Assembly (NCBI RefSeq): GCF_035987325.1 | Contig: NZ_CP108488.1 | Coordinates: forward strand, 6,696,001-6,760,000 | Length of the DNA: 64,000 nucleotides | Direction of reading: 5' to 3' | From: Streptomyces sp. NBC_01244 | Lineage (GTDB): Bacteria; Actinomycetota; Actinomycetes; Streptomycetales; Streptomycetaceae | Shown here: positions 43,956 through 52,718 of the stretch, in pieces | Position numbering within the stretch: the first letter of the stretch is position 1 | Layout of the letters: each line of letters opens with the position of its first letter | Position numbers and translations under genes: made by a program | Notes under the pieces: model-generated | What the model was told of the DNA's origin: nothing | What the model saw: the letters and a program-made list of their open reading frames with translations, nothing else | Database searches by the model: none

Positions 43956-44507
43956 CTACAGCTCCGCCCGCAGCCGCTCGCGCGCCTCCATGAGCGCGAA
44001 GCCCAGCAGGTTCAGGCCGCGCCAGCGCGCCGGGTCCAGCGCCCGCTCGTCGTCGGCGGCGAGCCCGATGCCCCAGATCCGGTCCATCGGGCTGGCCTCC
44101 ACCAGGACCCGCTTCCCGGTCGACAGCAGGTACGAGGTCAGTGCCGGGTCGGAGCCGAACTTGTGCACGCTGCCCTCCACCACCAGCGCGAACCGTTCCC
44201 GCTTCCACACGGTGTCGTCGAAGCCGCGCACCAGCCGCCCGGCCGCCTTCGCCGCCGCCGGACTCTTCGCCTCCAGGGCCGCGCGCTCCGCCTCGGCGTC
44301 CTCGAACAGGCGAGCCTTTCCGGCCATCATCCAGTGCTCGGCGGTCGCGTACCGCACGTCACCCACGGTGAACTCGGACGGCCACCACTGACTGAGGCAG
44401 CTCGGCCCGAGCGTTCCGTCGGGCCTCGGACGGTGTCCCCAGAACGGCAGGAACTTCAGCCTTTCACCCCGGCTGACCTGCCCGATCAGTTCCTCGATCT
44501 TCTCCAT
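43956..44507 (-). CDS. NADAR family protein
   Basis: A 183-residue protein of the NADAR (DUF1768, YbiA-like) family: KFLPFWGH, CLSQWWPSEFTVGDVRYATAEHWMMAGKARLF and DRIWGIGL are the hallmarks. Family members are N-glycosidases that act on riboflavin-pathway intermediates or remove ADP-ribose from guanine in nucleic acid. It lies 50 bases ahead of the Y-RNA array on the same strand. Which activity it has cannot be told here. Confidence 0.9.
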   Translation of the reverse strand: MEKIEELIGQVSRGERLKFLPFWGHRPRPDGTLGPSCLSQWWPSEFTVGDVRYATAEHWMMAGKARLFEDAEAERAALEAKSPAAAKAAGRLVRGFDDTVWKRERFALVVEGSVHKFGSDPALTSYLLSTGKRVLVEASPMDRIWGIGLAADDERALDPARWRGLNLLGFALMEARERLRAEL

Positions 44508-44578
44508 GCATGCGAGTCTCGCAGGAGCACCGGACACTTCGTACGGGATTTCGGGCGCGCCTCGACACATGGTCGACC

Positions 44579-44614
44579 GATTCCGTCGCGTAATCAAAAG
44601 GCAACAACGGAATC
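44579..44614. promoter_or_regulatory. Inverted repeat GATTCCGT-N20-ACGGAATC
   Basis: Perfect 8-bp arms lie just upstream of the -35 of the polyamine operon. The arm recurs in the lrp/dehydrogenase gap at 35684-35691, so a common regulator, possibly the Lrp protein, is suggested. Confidence 0.5.
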
Positions 44615-44616
44615 AC

Positions 44617-44645
44617 TTGGCCGAGGGGTGTACCTCTGCCAGGAT
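44617..44645 (+). promoter_or_regulatory. Promoter of the dehydrogenase-potDABC operon
   Basis: TTGGCC, a 17-base spacer and CAGGAT match the consensus for vegetative promoters in spacing and form. The start would fall near 44652. Confidence 0.6.
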
Positions 44646-44655
44646 CGGCACTCAA

Positions 44656-44673
44656 TTCGAGCTGTAGCTCGAA
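44656..44673 (+). promoter_or_regulatory. Perfect palindromic operator of the polyamine operon
   Basis: TTCGAGCT-GT-AGCTCGAA has 8-bp perfect arms and sits a few bases after the predicted start site, the position of a repressor site. CTGTAGCT is repeated once more at 44674-44681. Confidence 0.65.
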
Positions 44674-44701
44674 CTGTAGCTACGGAGAGCGTGAGAGCGT
44701 G

Positions 44702-46231
44702 ATGGGCAACCGCTTCCAGGTCAAGGTCCAGGTCAAGGACCGATTCGCCGAAGGCGCGCAGTACATCGACGGGCAGCTGCGGCCCGGCACCTCGGGTCGG
44801 TCACACACCGTGGTCGACCCCGCCACGGGCGAGGAGGTGCTCACCTACGAGCTGGCCTCCACCGCCGACGTGGACGCCGCCGTCGCCGCCGCCAAGCGGG
44901 CCTTCCCCGGCTGGTCGGGGGCCACCCCCGGGGAGCGCTCCGACGCGCTGCACCGGCTGGCCGGCGTGCTGGCCGAGCGGGCGGAGGAGTTCGCGTACGC
45001 GGAGTCCCTGCAGTGCGGCAAGCCGGTCAAGCTGTCGACGGAGTTCGACGTGCCGGGGACCATCGACAACACCGCCTTCTTCGCGGGCGCCGCGCGTCAC
45101 CTCCAGGGGCAGGCCGCCGGCGAGTACTCCGGGGACCACACCTCTTACGTGCGCCGCGAGGCGATCGGCGTCGTGGGTTCCATCGCGCCGTGGAACTATC
45201 CGCTGCAGATGGCCGCCTGGAAGATCCTTCCGGCGATCGCCGCGGGCAACACCATCGTCCTCAAGCCCGCCGAGCTCACCCCGCTGACCTCCCTGATGTT
45301 CGCCCAGGCGGCCAAGGAGGCGGGCCTGCCCGACGGCGTGGTCAACATCGTCACCGGCGCCGGCCGGGACGCGGGCGAGCACCTGGTCGGCCACCCGGAC
45401 GTGGTCATGACCTCCTTCACCGGGTCCACCGCCGTCGGCAAGCGGGTCGCCGAGATCGCCACCGCCACCGTCAAGCGGCTCCACCTGGAGCTCGGCGGCA
45501 AGGCCCCCTTCCTCGTCTTCGACGACGCCGATCTGGAGGCCGCCGCCAACGGCGCCGTCGCCGCCTCCCTGATCAACACCGGCCAGGACTGCACGGCCGC
45601 CACCCGCGCCTACGTCCAGCGCCCCCTCCACGACGCCTTCGTCGCCCGGGTGGCCGAGCTGATGGAGACCGTCCGCGTCGGCGACCCCTTCGACCCGTCG
45701 ACCGACCTCGGGCCGCTGGTCTCGCACGCCCACCGCGACCGGGTCGCCGGGTTCGTCGAGCGCGCCCGCGCGTACGCCACCGTCGTCACCGGCGGTGAGA
45801 TCCCCGCGGGAGAGCTCGCGGACGGCGCGTACTACCGGCCCACGCTGATCTCCGGCGCCGCCCAGGACAGCGAGGTGGTCCAGTCCGAGATCTTCGGGCC
45901 GGTCCTGGTCGTCCTGCCCTTCGACACCGACGACGAGGGCATCGCGCTGGCCAACGACACCCCGTACGGTCTCGCCGCCTCCGCCTGGAGCCGGGACGTG
46001 TACCGGGCGAACCGCGCCACCCGGGAGATCCAGGCGGGCTGCGTCTGGGTCAACGACCACATCCCGATCATCAGCGAGATGCCGCACGGGGGCTACAAGG
46101 CCAGTGGCTTCGGAAAGGACATGAGCACGTACTCCTTCGAGGAGTACACGCAGGTCAAGCACGTGATGTACGACAACACCGCGGTGGCGGCGAAGGACTG
46201 GCACCGCACGATCTTCGGGGACAGAACCTAA
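44702..46231 (+). CDS. Gamma-aminobutyraldehyde dehydrogenase-like (second copy)
   Basis: A 509-residue aldehyde dehydrogenase of the betaine/aminobutyraldehyde type with APWNYPLQMAAWKILPAIAAGN, LELGGK and the nucleophile Cys297 in GQDCTAATR. It has an N-terminal stretch of about 25 residues more than the first copy and differs through much of its length, so the two are not recent duplicates. It heads the run with potD-potA-potB-potC and the FAD oxidase, which fits oxidation of the aldehydes made from imported polyamines. A GTG one codon upstream is an alternative start. Confidence 0.9.
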   Translation: MGNRFQVKVQVKDRFAEGAQYIDGQLRPGTSGRSHTVVDPATGEEVLTYELASTADVDAAVAAAKRAFPGWSGATPGERSDALHRLAGVLAERAEEFAYAESLQCGKPVKLSTEFDVPGTIDNTAFFAGAARHLQGQAAGEYSGDHTSYVRREAIGVVGSIAPWNYPLQMAAWKILPAIAAGNTIVLKPAELTPLTSLMFAQAAKEAGLPDGVVNIVTGAGRDAGEHLVGHPDVVMTSFTGSTAVGKRVAEIATATVKRLHLELGGKAPFLVFDDADLEAAANGAVAASLINTGQDCTAATRAYVQRPLHDAFVARVAELMETVRVGDPFDPSTDLGPLVSHAHRDRVAGFVERARAYATVVTGGEIPAGELADGAYYRPTLISGAAQDSEVVQSEIFGPVLVVLPFDTDDEGIALANDTPYGLAASAWSRDVYRANRATREIQAGCVWVNDHIPIISEMPHGGYKASGFGKDMSTYSFEEYTQVKHVMYDNTAVAAKDWHRTIFGDRT

Positions 46232-46305
46232 CACTTCGCGGCTCCCGCCGCGGGGCAGTTGCCGCCCGACCAGCGGCCCGCACCCATCCCGAAAGGGCAC
46301 CTCCC

Positions 46306-47556
46306 ATGGAGCAGTTCGAGCCCGACCGCCTCTCGGCGGCGCAACTCGCCGCCATGCGGCGCAGCCTCACCAGCGGGCGCGGCGCCCTCACCCGCCGCTC
46401 CGTGCTGCGCGCCTCCGGAGTCGGAGCGCTCACCCTCGGCGGCCTGTCCGCGCTGGCCGGCTGCGGCATCCCGCCGGCCAAGCGCGCGGAGGGGAACGCC
46501 GCGGCCTCCGACGACCATTCGGCACAGGAGAAGGAGATCAACTTCTCCAACTGGACCGAGTACATGGACACCAGCGAGGACGAGAAGTCCCGTCCCACGC
46601 TGGAGGAGTTCACCAAGCGGACCGGCATCAAGGTCAAGTACACCGAGGACATCAACGACAACGTCGAGTTCTTCGGCAAGATCAAGCCCCAGCTCGCGGC
46701 GGGCCAGGACACCGGCCGCGACCTGATCGTCGTCACCGACTGGCTCGCTTCGCGCATCATCCGGCTCGGCTGGGCCCAGAAGCTGGACCCCTCCCGGCTG
46801 CCGCACGCCTACGCCAACCTGATCCCGCAGTTCCGCAGCCCCGACTGGGACCCGGGCCGCGCGTACAGCTACCCCTGGACCGGCATCAACACCGTCATCG
46901 CCTACAACACCAAGGCGACCGGCGGGAAGAAGGTCGACTCGGTCACGCAGATGCTCGACGACCCCTCCCTCAAGGGCCGCGTCGGCTTCCTCACCGAGAT
47001 GCGCGACAGCGTCGGCATGACCCTGCTCGACCAGGGCAAGGACCCGGCGAAGTTCACCGACGCCGACTACGACGCGGCGATCGGCCGGCTCCAGAAGGGT
47101 GTGGACAAGAAGCAGATCCGCCGCTTCACGGGCAACGACTACACGGCGGACCTCGACAAGGGCGACCTCGCGGCCTGCCTGGCCTGGGCCGGCGACGTCA
47201 TCCAGCTCCAGGCCGGCAACCCGGACATCCAGTACGCGATCCCGGCGCCCGGCTACATCACCTCCAGCGACAACCTGCTGGTCCCCGTGAAGGCCCGGCA
47301 CAAGGCCAACGCCGAGCGGCTCATCGACTACTACTACGAGCCCCCGGTCGCGGCCCAGCTCGCCGCGTACATCAGCTACGTCTGCCCCGTCGAGGGCGTC
47401 AAGGACGAGCTGGCCAAGATCGACCCGGAGCTCGCGGACAACGTCCTGATCGTCCCCGACAAGGCGATGGCCGCCAAGTCGCACGCCTTCCGCTCCCTCA
47501 CCAGCGAGGAAGAGACGGCGTACGAGGAGAAGTTCGCCAAGCTCATCGGAGCCTGA
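46306..47556 (+). CDS. potD: Spermidine/putrescine-binding lipoprotein PotD
   Basis: A 416-residue binding protein with a Tat-like signal (LTRRSVLRASGVGALTLGGL) and a lipobox LAGC. The mature part has FSNWTEYMDT, YTEDINDNVEFFGK and TGNDYTADLDKGD, close to the orphan copy at 37361. It lies directly upstream of potA, potB and potC and is the cognate receptor of that importer. Confidence 0.93.
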   Translation: MEQFEPDRLSAAQLAAMRRSLTSGRGALTRRSVLRASGVGALTLGGLSALAGCGIPPAKRAEGNAAASDDHSAQEKEINFSNWTEYMDTSEDEKSRPTLEEFTKRTGIKVKYTEDINDNVEFFGKIKPQLAAGQDTGRDLIVVTDWLASRIIRLGWAQKLDPSRLPHAYANLIPQFRSPDWDPGRAYSYPWTGINTVIAYNTKATGGKKVDSVTQMLDDPSLKGRVGFLTEMRDSVGMTLLDQGKDPAKFTDADYDAAIGRLQKGVDKKQIRRFTGNDYTADLDKGDLAACLAWAGDVIQLQAGNPDIQYAIPAPGYITSSDNLLVPVKARHKANAERLIDYYYEPPVAAQLAAYISYVCPVEGVKDELAKIDPELADNVLIVPDKAMAAKSHAFRSLTSEEETAYEEKFAKLIGA

Positions 47557-47640
47557 CGGGTCCCGCCGCGTCCCCCGCCGGCGATGACACCCGTACCGGC
47601 ACCTGCCCCTTCCACGACACACCACCGAAGGCCCAGGCCC

Positions 47641-48792
47641 ATGACTGACAAGACCGAAGGCGGCGACGTCCGCCTCGCCGGGATCAGCAAGCACTACGGA
47701 TCCTTCACCGCCGTGCACCCGCTGGATCTCACCATCCCCCAGGGCTCCTTCTTCGCCCTGCTCGGCGCCTCGGGCTGCGGGAAGACCACCACCCTGCGCA
47801 TGATCGCCGGCCTGGAGGAGCCCTCCACCGGCACCGTCAGCCTCGGCGACCGCGAGGTCACGCACCTGCCGCCGTACAAGCGCCCGGTCAACACCGTCTT
47901 CCAGAGCTACGCCCTCTTCCCGCACCTCGACGTCTCGGAGAACATCGCCTTCGGGCTGCGCCGCCGCGGCATCAAGTCGGTCAAGAAGCAGGTCGACGAC
48001 ATGCTGGACCTCGTCCAGCTCGGCCAGTTCGCCCTGCGCAAGCCGCACCAGCTCTCCGGCGGCCAGCAGCAGCGCGTCGCCGTCGCCCGCGCGCTCATCA
48101 ACCACCCACAGGTGCTGCTCCTCGACGAGCCGCTCGGTGCCCTCGACCTCAAGCTGCGCCGTCAGATGCAGCTGGAGCTCAAGCGCATCCAGACCGAGGT
48201 CGGCATCACCTTCGTGCACGTCACGCACGACCAGGAGGAAGCCATGACCATGGCCGACACGGTCGCCGTGATGAACGGCGGCCGCGTCGAACAGCTCGGC
48301 GCCCCCGCCGAGCTCTACGAGAACCCGAAGACGACCTTCGTGGCGAACTTCCTCGGCACCTCCAACCTGATCGAGGCCGAGGTCCTGGAAGCCGGCGCGT
48401 CCGACGTCGTCGTCTCCTCGGCCGGTACGAAGCTGCGCGTCCCGGCGTCGCGATGTTCGACCACACCCCGCGCCGGCGGCAAGCTGCTGGTCGGGGTGCG
48501 CCCGGAGAAGATCTCCCTGGTCCACGCGGACGCGGCGGACACCGTCGAGGCCGGCCGCAACAAGATCGCCGGCAAGATCGCGGCCACCTCCTTCATCGGA
48601 GTCTCCACCCAGTTCGTCATCGACAGCCCGGTCTGCCCGGAGCTGGAGGTGTACGTGCAGAACATCGAGCGCGACGCCCGCCTCGTCCCCGGCGCCGACG
48701 TGATACTGCACTGGAACCCGGACCACACCTTCGGGCTGGACGCCGCTCAGGACATCGACGCCGGCATCGAGACGGTCGAGGAGAGCGCGTGA
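47641..48792 (+). CDS. potA: Polyamine ABC transporter ATP-binding protein PotA
   Basis: A 383-residue ATPase with Walker [10 protein letters not shown], signature LSGGQQQR, Walker [12 protein letters not shown] and VTHDQEEA, and a C-terminal TOBE domain after residue 240. The stop overlaps the potB GTG by 4 bases. A frame check near residue 280 ([13 protein letters not shown]) shows an odd but open stretch. Confidence 0.94.
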   Translation: MTDKTEGGDVRLAGISKHYGSFTAVHPLDLTIPQGSFFALLGASGCGKTTTLRMIAGLEEPSTGTVSLGDREVTHLPPYKRPVNTVFQSYALFPHLDVSENIAFGLRRRGIKSVKKQVDDMLDLVQLGQFALRKPHQLSGGQQQRVAVARALINHPQVLLLDEPLGALDLKLRRQMQLELKRIQTEVGITFVHVTHDQEEAMTMADTVAVMNGGRVEQLGAPAELYENPKTTFVANFLGTSNLIEAEVLEAGASDVVVSSAGTKLRVPASRCSTTPRAGGKLLVGVRPEKISLVHADAADTVEAGRNKIAGKIAATSFIGVSTQFVIDSPVCPELEVYVQNIERDARLVPGADVILHWNPDHTFGLDAAQDIDAGIETVEESA

Positions 48793-49718
48793 GCGCCCCC
48801 GCGACCCTGCCCGAGGTCGCCGTCTCGGCCGAGCCCCCGGTGCACAAGCCGTCCCTGAAGAAGCGCCTGGTCCCGTACTGGCTGCTGCTCCCGGGCATCC
48901 TGTGGCTGCTCGTCTTCTTCGTGCTGCCGATGGTCTACCAGGCCTCGACCTCGGTGCAGACCGGCTCCCTCGAAGAGGGCTACGAGGTCACCTGGCACTT
49001 CCAGACGTACTGGGACGCCTTCACCGAGTACTACCCGCAGTTCCTGCGCTCCCTGCTCTACGCCGGCACCGCGACCGCGCTGTGCCTGCTGCTGGGCTAT
49101 CCGCTGGCCTACCTGATCGCCTTCAAGGCGGGCCGCTGGCGCAACCTGCTCCTGGTGCTGGTCATCGCCCCGTTCTTCACCAGCTTCCTGATCCGCACCC
49201 TCGCCTGGAAGACGATCCTGGCCGACGGCGGTCCGGTGGTCGGCGTCCTCAACACCGTCGGCTTCCTGGACGTCACCAGCTGGCTCGGAATGACCGAGGG
49301 CGACCGCGTCCTCGCCACGCCGCTCGCGGTCGTCTGCGGTCTGACGTACAACTTCCTCCCCTTCATGATCCTTCCGCTCTACACCTCGCTGGAGCGCATC
49401 GACACCCGCCTCCACGAGGCGGCCGGGGACCTGTACGCCCGTCCCGCCACGGTCTTCCGCAAGGTGACCTTCCCGCTGTCCATGCCGGGCGTGGTCTCCG
49501 GGACCCTGCTCACCTTCATCCCGGCGAGCGGCGACTACGTCAACGCCGAACTGCTCGGCTCCACGGACACCCGCATGATCGGCAACGTCATCCAGTCGCA
49601 GTACCTGCGCATCCTCGACTATCCGACGGCGGCCGCGCTGTCCTTCATCCTCATGGCCATCGTGCTCGTCATGGTCACCATCTACATCCGCCGAGCGGGG
49701 ACGGAGGACCTGGTCTGA
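48789..49718 (+). CDS. potB: Polyamine ABC transporter permease PotB
   Basis: A 309-residue permease with six helices beginning LLLPGILWLLVFFVLPMVYQ, and an EAA loop LHEAAGDLYARPATVFRKVTFP. The GTG overlaps potA and the stop overlaps the potC ATG, so the three genes are translationally coupled. Confidence 0.94.
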   Translation: MSAPATLPEVAVSAEPPVHKPSLKKRLVPYWLLLPGILWLLVFFVLPMVYQASTSVQTGSLEEGYEVTWHFQTYWDAFTEYYPQFLRSLLYAGTATALCLLLGYPLAYLIAFKAGRWRNLLLVLVIAPFFTSFLIRTLAWKTILADGGPVVGVLNTVGFLDVTSWLGMTEGDRVLATPLAVVCGLTYNFLPFMILPLYTSLERIDTRLHEAAGDLYARPATVFRKVTFPLSMPGVVSGTLLTFIPASGDYVNAELLGSTDTRMIGNVIQSQYLRILDYPTAAALSFILMAIVLVMVTIYIRRAGTEDLV

Positions 49719-50524
49719 TGAAGAGCGCCACCACCTGGCTGCGCCGCAATCTCGTCGTGATCGCGGGGCTCGGCACGCTCGCGTACCTGATCCTGCCGAA
49801 CGTCGTCGTCACGGCCTTCTCCTTCAACAACCCCACCGGGCGGTTCAACTACGCCTGGCAGGAGTTCTCCCTCGACGCGTGGAAGGACCCCTGCGGGGTC
49901 GCCGACATGTGCGGGTCCCTGTCCCTGTCGCTGCAGATCGCCCTGTGGGCCACCATCGGGGCGACGGTGCTGGGCACCGCGATCGCCTTCGCGATGGTCC
50001 GCTACCGCTTCCGCGGGCGCGGCGCGGTCAACTCGCTGATCTTCCTGCCGATGGCCATGCCCGAGATCGTGATGGCGGCCTCGCTGCTCGCCCTCTTCCT
50101 CAACATGGGCATCCAGCTCGGCTTCTGGACGATCCTGATCGCCCACGTCATGTTCTGCCTCAGCTTCGTCGTCGCCGCCGTGAAGGCCCGGGTGCTCTCC
50201 ATGGACCCCCGCCTGGAGGAAGCGGCCCGCGATCTCTACGCCGGACCCGTGCAGACCTTCCTGCGCGTCACCTTGCCGATCGCGGCCCCCGGTATCGCGG
50301 CGGGTGCGCTGCTCTCCTTCGCCCTCTCCTTCGACGACTTCATCATCACCAACTTCAACTCGGGCAACACCGTCACCTTCCCCATGTTCGTGTGGGGATC
50401 GGCCCAGCGCGGTACGCCTGTACAGATCAACGTCATCGGCACGGCGATGTTCGTCATCGCGGTCCTGGTGGTGCTGGGCGGCCAGATGGTCGCCAACCGC
50501 CGCAAGAAAGCACAGCCCAAGTAA
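49718..50524 (+). CDS. potC: Polyamine ABC transporter permease PotC
   Basis: A 268-residue permease, six helices, with the EAA loop LEEAARDLYAGPVQTFLRVTLP and the family segment SLSFDDFIITNFNSG. It completes the importer with potD, potA and potB. Confidence 0.94.
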   Translation: MKSATTWLRRNLVVIAGLGTLAYLILPNVVVTAFSFNNPTGRFNYAWQEFSLDAWKDPCGVADMCGSLSLSLQIALWATIGATVLGTAIAFAMVRYRFRGRGAVNSLIFLPMAMPEIVMAASLLALFLNMGIQLGFWTILIAHVMFCLSFVVAAVKARVLSMDPRLEEAARDLYAGPVQTFLRVTLPIAAPGIAAGALLSFALSFDDFIITNFNSGNTVTFPMFVWGSAQRGTPVQINVIGTAMFVIAVLVVLGGQMVANRRKKAQPK

Positions 50525-50546
50525 CACCTGTAGGGAGTTGGAAGAC

Positions 50547-51965
50547 ATGGCCCCAGACGCCATGCGCACCGCTGCACGATCTCTTTCCGAAGCGAAGCCG
50601 GTCTCGTACTGGCTGGACGACCCCGGCAAGCCCGCCGCCGAGCCCGCCCTCACCGGGGACGAGCACTGCGACCTGCTCGTCATCGGCGGCGGCTACAGCG
50701 GCCTGTGGACCGCGCTGCTCGCCAAGGAGCGCGACCCCGCCCGGGACGTCGTACTGATCGAGGGCCACGAGGCGGGCTGGGCCGCCTCGGGCCGCAACGG
50801 CGGCTTCTGCGCCGCCTCCCTCACCCACGGCCTCGCCAACGGGATGGCCCGCTGGCCGGACGAGCTCGCCACGCTGGAAGACCTCGGTGCCCGCAACCTC
50901 GACGCCATCGAGGAGGCGGTCGCCCGCTACGGCATCGACTGCGACTTCGAGCGCAGCGGAGAGATCGACGTGGCCACCGAGCCGCACCAGGTCGCGGAGC
51001 TCCGCGAGTTCCACGCGGAGGCCGAGCGGCTCGGCCTCGCCGGCCGCTCCGAATGGCTGGATGCGGACGCCGTACGGGCCGAGGTCGACTCCCCGACCTT
51101 CCTCGGCGGGATCTGGGACCGCGACGGCGTCGCCATGCTCAACCCGGCGAAGCTCGCCTGGGGCCTGAAGCGGGCCTGCCTGGAGCTGGGCGTACGGATC
51201 TACGAGAACACGCGCGGGCTGGACCTGACCGGCTCGGGAGCCGGGATGGCCGTGCGCACCCCGTACGGGCGGATCTTCGCCCGCCGGGTCGCGCTGGGCA
51301 CCAACATCTTCCCGTCGCTGGTCAAGCGGGTGCGCCCGCTGACCGTCCCGGTCTACGACTACGCGCTGATGACCGAGCAGCTCTCCGAGGAGCAGCTCGC
51401 CTCGATCGGCTGGAAGAACCGGCAGGGACTCGGCGACAGCGCCAACCAGTTCCACTACTTCCGGATCACCCCCGACCGGCGGATCCTGTGGGGCGGCTAC
51501 GACGCGATCTACCCGTACGGCGGCAAGCTCGACGCCGAGCACGACCACCGGCCCGAGACGTACCTCAAGCTCGCCGAGCACTTCTTCACCTGCTTCCCGC
51601 AGCTGGAAGGGGTGAAATTCAGCCACGCCTGGGGCGGGGCGATCGACACCTGCTCGCGCTTCTCGGCCTTCTTCGGCACCGCGCACGCGGGCAAGGTGGC
51701 CTACGCGGCCGGGTACACCGGGCTCGGCGTCGGGGCCACCCGCTTCGGCGCCGACGTGATGCTCGACCTCCTGGCGGGGGAGAAGACCGAGCGCACGGAG
51801 CTGGAGATGGTCCGCTCCAAGCCGATGCCCTTCCCGCCGGAGCCCTTCGCGTGGACCGGCATCACGATGACGAAGTGGTCGCTGGCCCGGGCGGACCGGC
51901 TGGGCGGGCACCGCAACCTGTGGCTGAAGACGCTGGACCGCCTCGGTCTCGGCTTCGACAGCTGA
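50547..51965 (+). CDS. FAD-dependent oxidoreductase, putative polyamine oxidase (PuuB-like)
   Basis: A 472-residue DadA/PuuB-type flavoprotein. The dinucleotide motif LLVIGGGYSGLWTALLAKE is near residue 45, GRNGGFC follows, and YAAGYTGLGVGATRFGADV is the C-terminal FAD loop. PuuB oxidises gamma-glutamylputrescine; this gene follows potC directly (AGGGAG 9 bases before the ATG), so oxidation of putrescine or its glutamyl form is likely. Confidence 0.85.
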   Translation: MAPDAMRTAARSLSEAKPVSYWLDDPGKPAAEPALTGDEHCDLLVIGGGYSGLWTALLAKERDPARDVVLIEGHEAGWAASGRNGGFCAASLTHGLANGMARWPDELATLEDLGARNLDAIEEAVARYGIDCDFERSGEIDVATEPHQVAELREFHAEAERLGLAGRSEWLDADAVRAEVDSPTFLGGIWDRDGVAMLNPAKLAWGLKRACLELGVRIYENTRGLDLTGSGAGMAVRTPYGRIFARRVALGTNIFPSLVKRVRPLTVPVYDYALMTEQLSEEQLASIGWKNRQGLGDSANQFHYFRITPDRRILWGGYDAIYPYGGKLDAEHDHRPETYLKLAEHFFTCFPQLEGVKFSHAWGGAIDTCSRFSAFFGTAHAGKVAYAAGYTGLGVGATRFGADVMLDLLAGEKTERTELEMVRSKPMPFPPEPFAWTGITMTKWSLARADRLGGHRNLWLKTLDRLGLGFDS

Positions 51966-52099
51966 GGCTCGACGGCGGCGCACCGGTGCGCTGATCGGGT
52001 AAGCGACCTCCGCGCGCCCCGGGCGCACATCGCCCCGGGTGGTGTGACCTGCTTCACTACCATGGAGTAACGAAACCCGCGTCATACCTGCGCCCGGCC

Positions 52100-52143
52100 C
52101 CGCTCTCTCCTGTGAGAACGCTTCACCTCATCACAGAGAGCGG
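52100..52143 (+). promoter_or_regulatory. Stem touching the ribosome binding site of the 52154 gene
   Basis: CCGCTCTC pairs with GAGAGCGG, and inside it TGTGA pairs with TCACA. The last three bases of the stem are the first of the CGGAGG ribosome binding site. This may tune translation. Confidence 0.45.
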
Positions 52144-52153
52144 AGGCCGGGCG

Positions 52154-52618
52154 ATGACGATCCCGGGCGAGAAAACGGCAGTGGAATGGCTGGTCTCGGT
52201 GGCGCCCGATCCGGACGCCTGCCGGCGGGAGTGGGAGCGCAACCCCCTCGGGGTCGCCCTGCTGCCCGCCGGCCGCCGGTGGGACGTGCTGATCCTGCCG
52301 GGGGAGCTGGGGCACACCACCCTCGAAGTGCTGGACGCGCTGCTGGAACGGCCCGGCCCGGTGCTCGCCGATTTCGGCGACTCCAGGCTGGGCTTTTTCG
52401 TGCCCGCGGGCACGGCGTCCCGCTGGGTCGGGACGGGCGTACGGGGAGCCGGCCGGGGGACCTGGATCGTGGTCCCGTACCCCGGCCGGGCCACGGGCGG
52501 GGTCCGCTGGCTCGTGGTCCCGGACGGGCAGGGCACGCTCACCGATCCGGCGGTACTGGAGCTCGCGATGCACGAGGCGGCGGCGCGCGCCGTGGGGCGG
52601 GGAGGCGGGAAGTCTTGA
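52154..52618 (+). CDS. Small hypothetical protein, primase/polymerase-like remnant
   Basis: A 154-residue protein with GGAGG 7 bases ahead of its ATG. The order WDVLILPGELGHTTLEVL, FFVPAGTASRWVGTGVRGAGRGTW, IVVPYP and a C-terminal LTDPAVLELAMHEAAAR resembles a large Streptomyces group that looks like the N-terminal half of bifunctional primase-polymerase domains, but the acidic catalytic triad is not evident. Function unknown; the link is tentative. Confidence 0.65.
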   Translation: MTIPGEKTAVEWLVSVAPDPDACRREWERNPLGVALLPAGRRWDVLILPGELGHTTLEVLDALLERPGPVLADFGDSRLGFFVPAGTASRWVGTGVRGAGRGTWIVVPYPGRATGGVRWLVVPDGQGTLTDPAVLELAMHEAAARAVGRGGGKS

Positions 52619-52641
52619 CAAGAACATTGGTCTGGACCATC
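52615..52641 (+). promoter_or_regulatory. Chitinase promoter with DasR-type operator
   Basis: TTGACA (-35) overlaps the stop of the previous gene. At 52626-52641, ATTGGTCTGGACCATC is a near match to the DasR responsive element (ACTGGTCTAGACCACT). DasR represses chitin genes until glucosamine phosphates accumulate. Confidence 0.8.
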
Positions 52642-52718
52642 TTGGGCGCCGCTGCGCCTTCCCCCACCGCTTCCCCGCGCGCGGCCAGGCTCCATCCCCC
52701 CACGTACCGGAGGCAGTT

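Noticed and set aside
43327..44391. Plus-strand 354-codon open frame through the Y-RNA region
   Set aside because: It covers the RNA elements, the 5' end of rsr and most of the NADAR gene in antisense, with no codon pattern or ribosome binding site. A product of high GC content.
48440..48490. Possible frameshift in potA
   Set aside because: The stretch [13 protein letters not shown] looks odd, but the frame continues into a good TOBE domain ([11 protein letters not shown]), so it is a variable linker.
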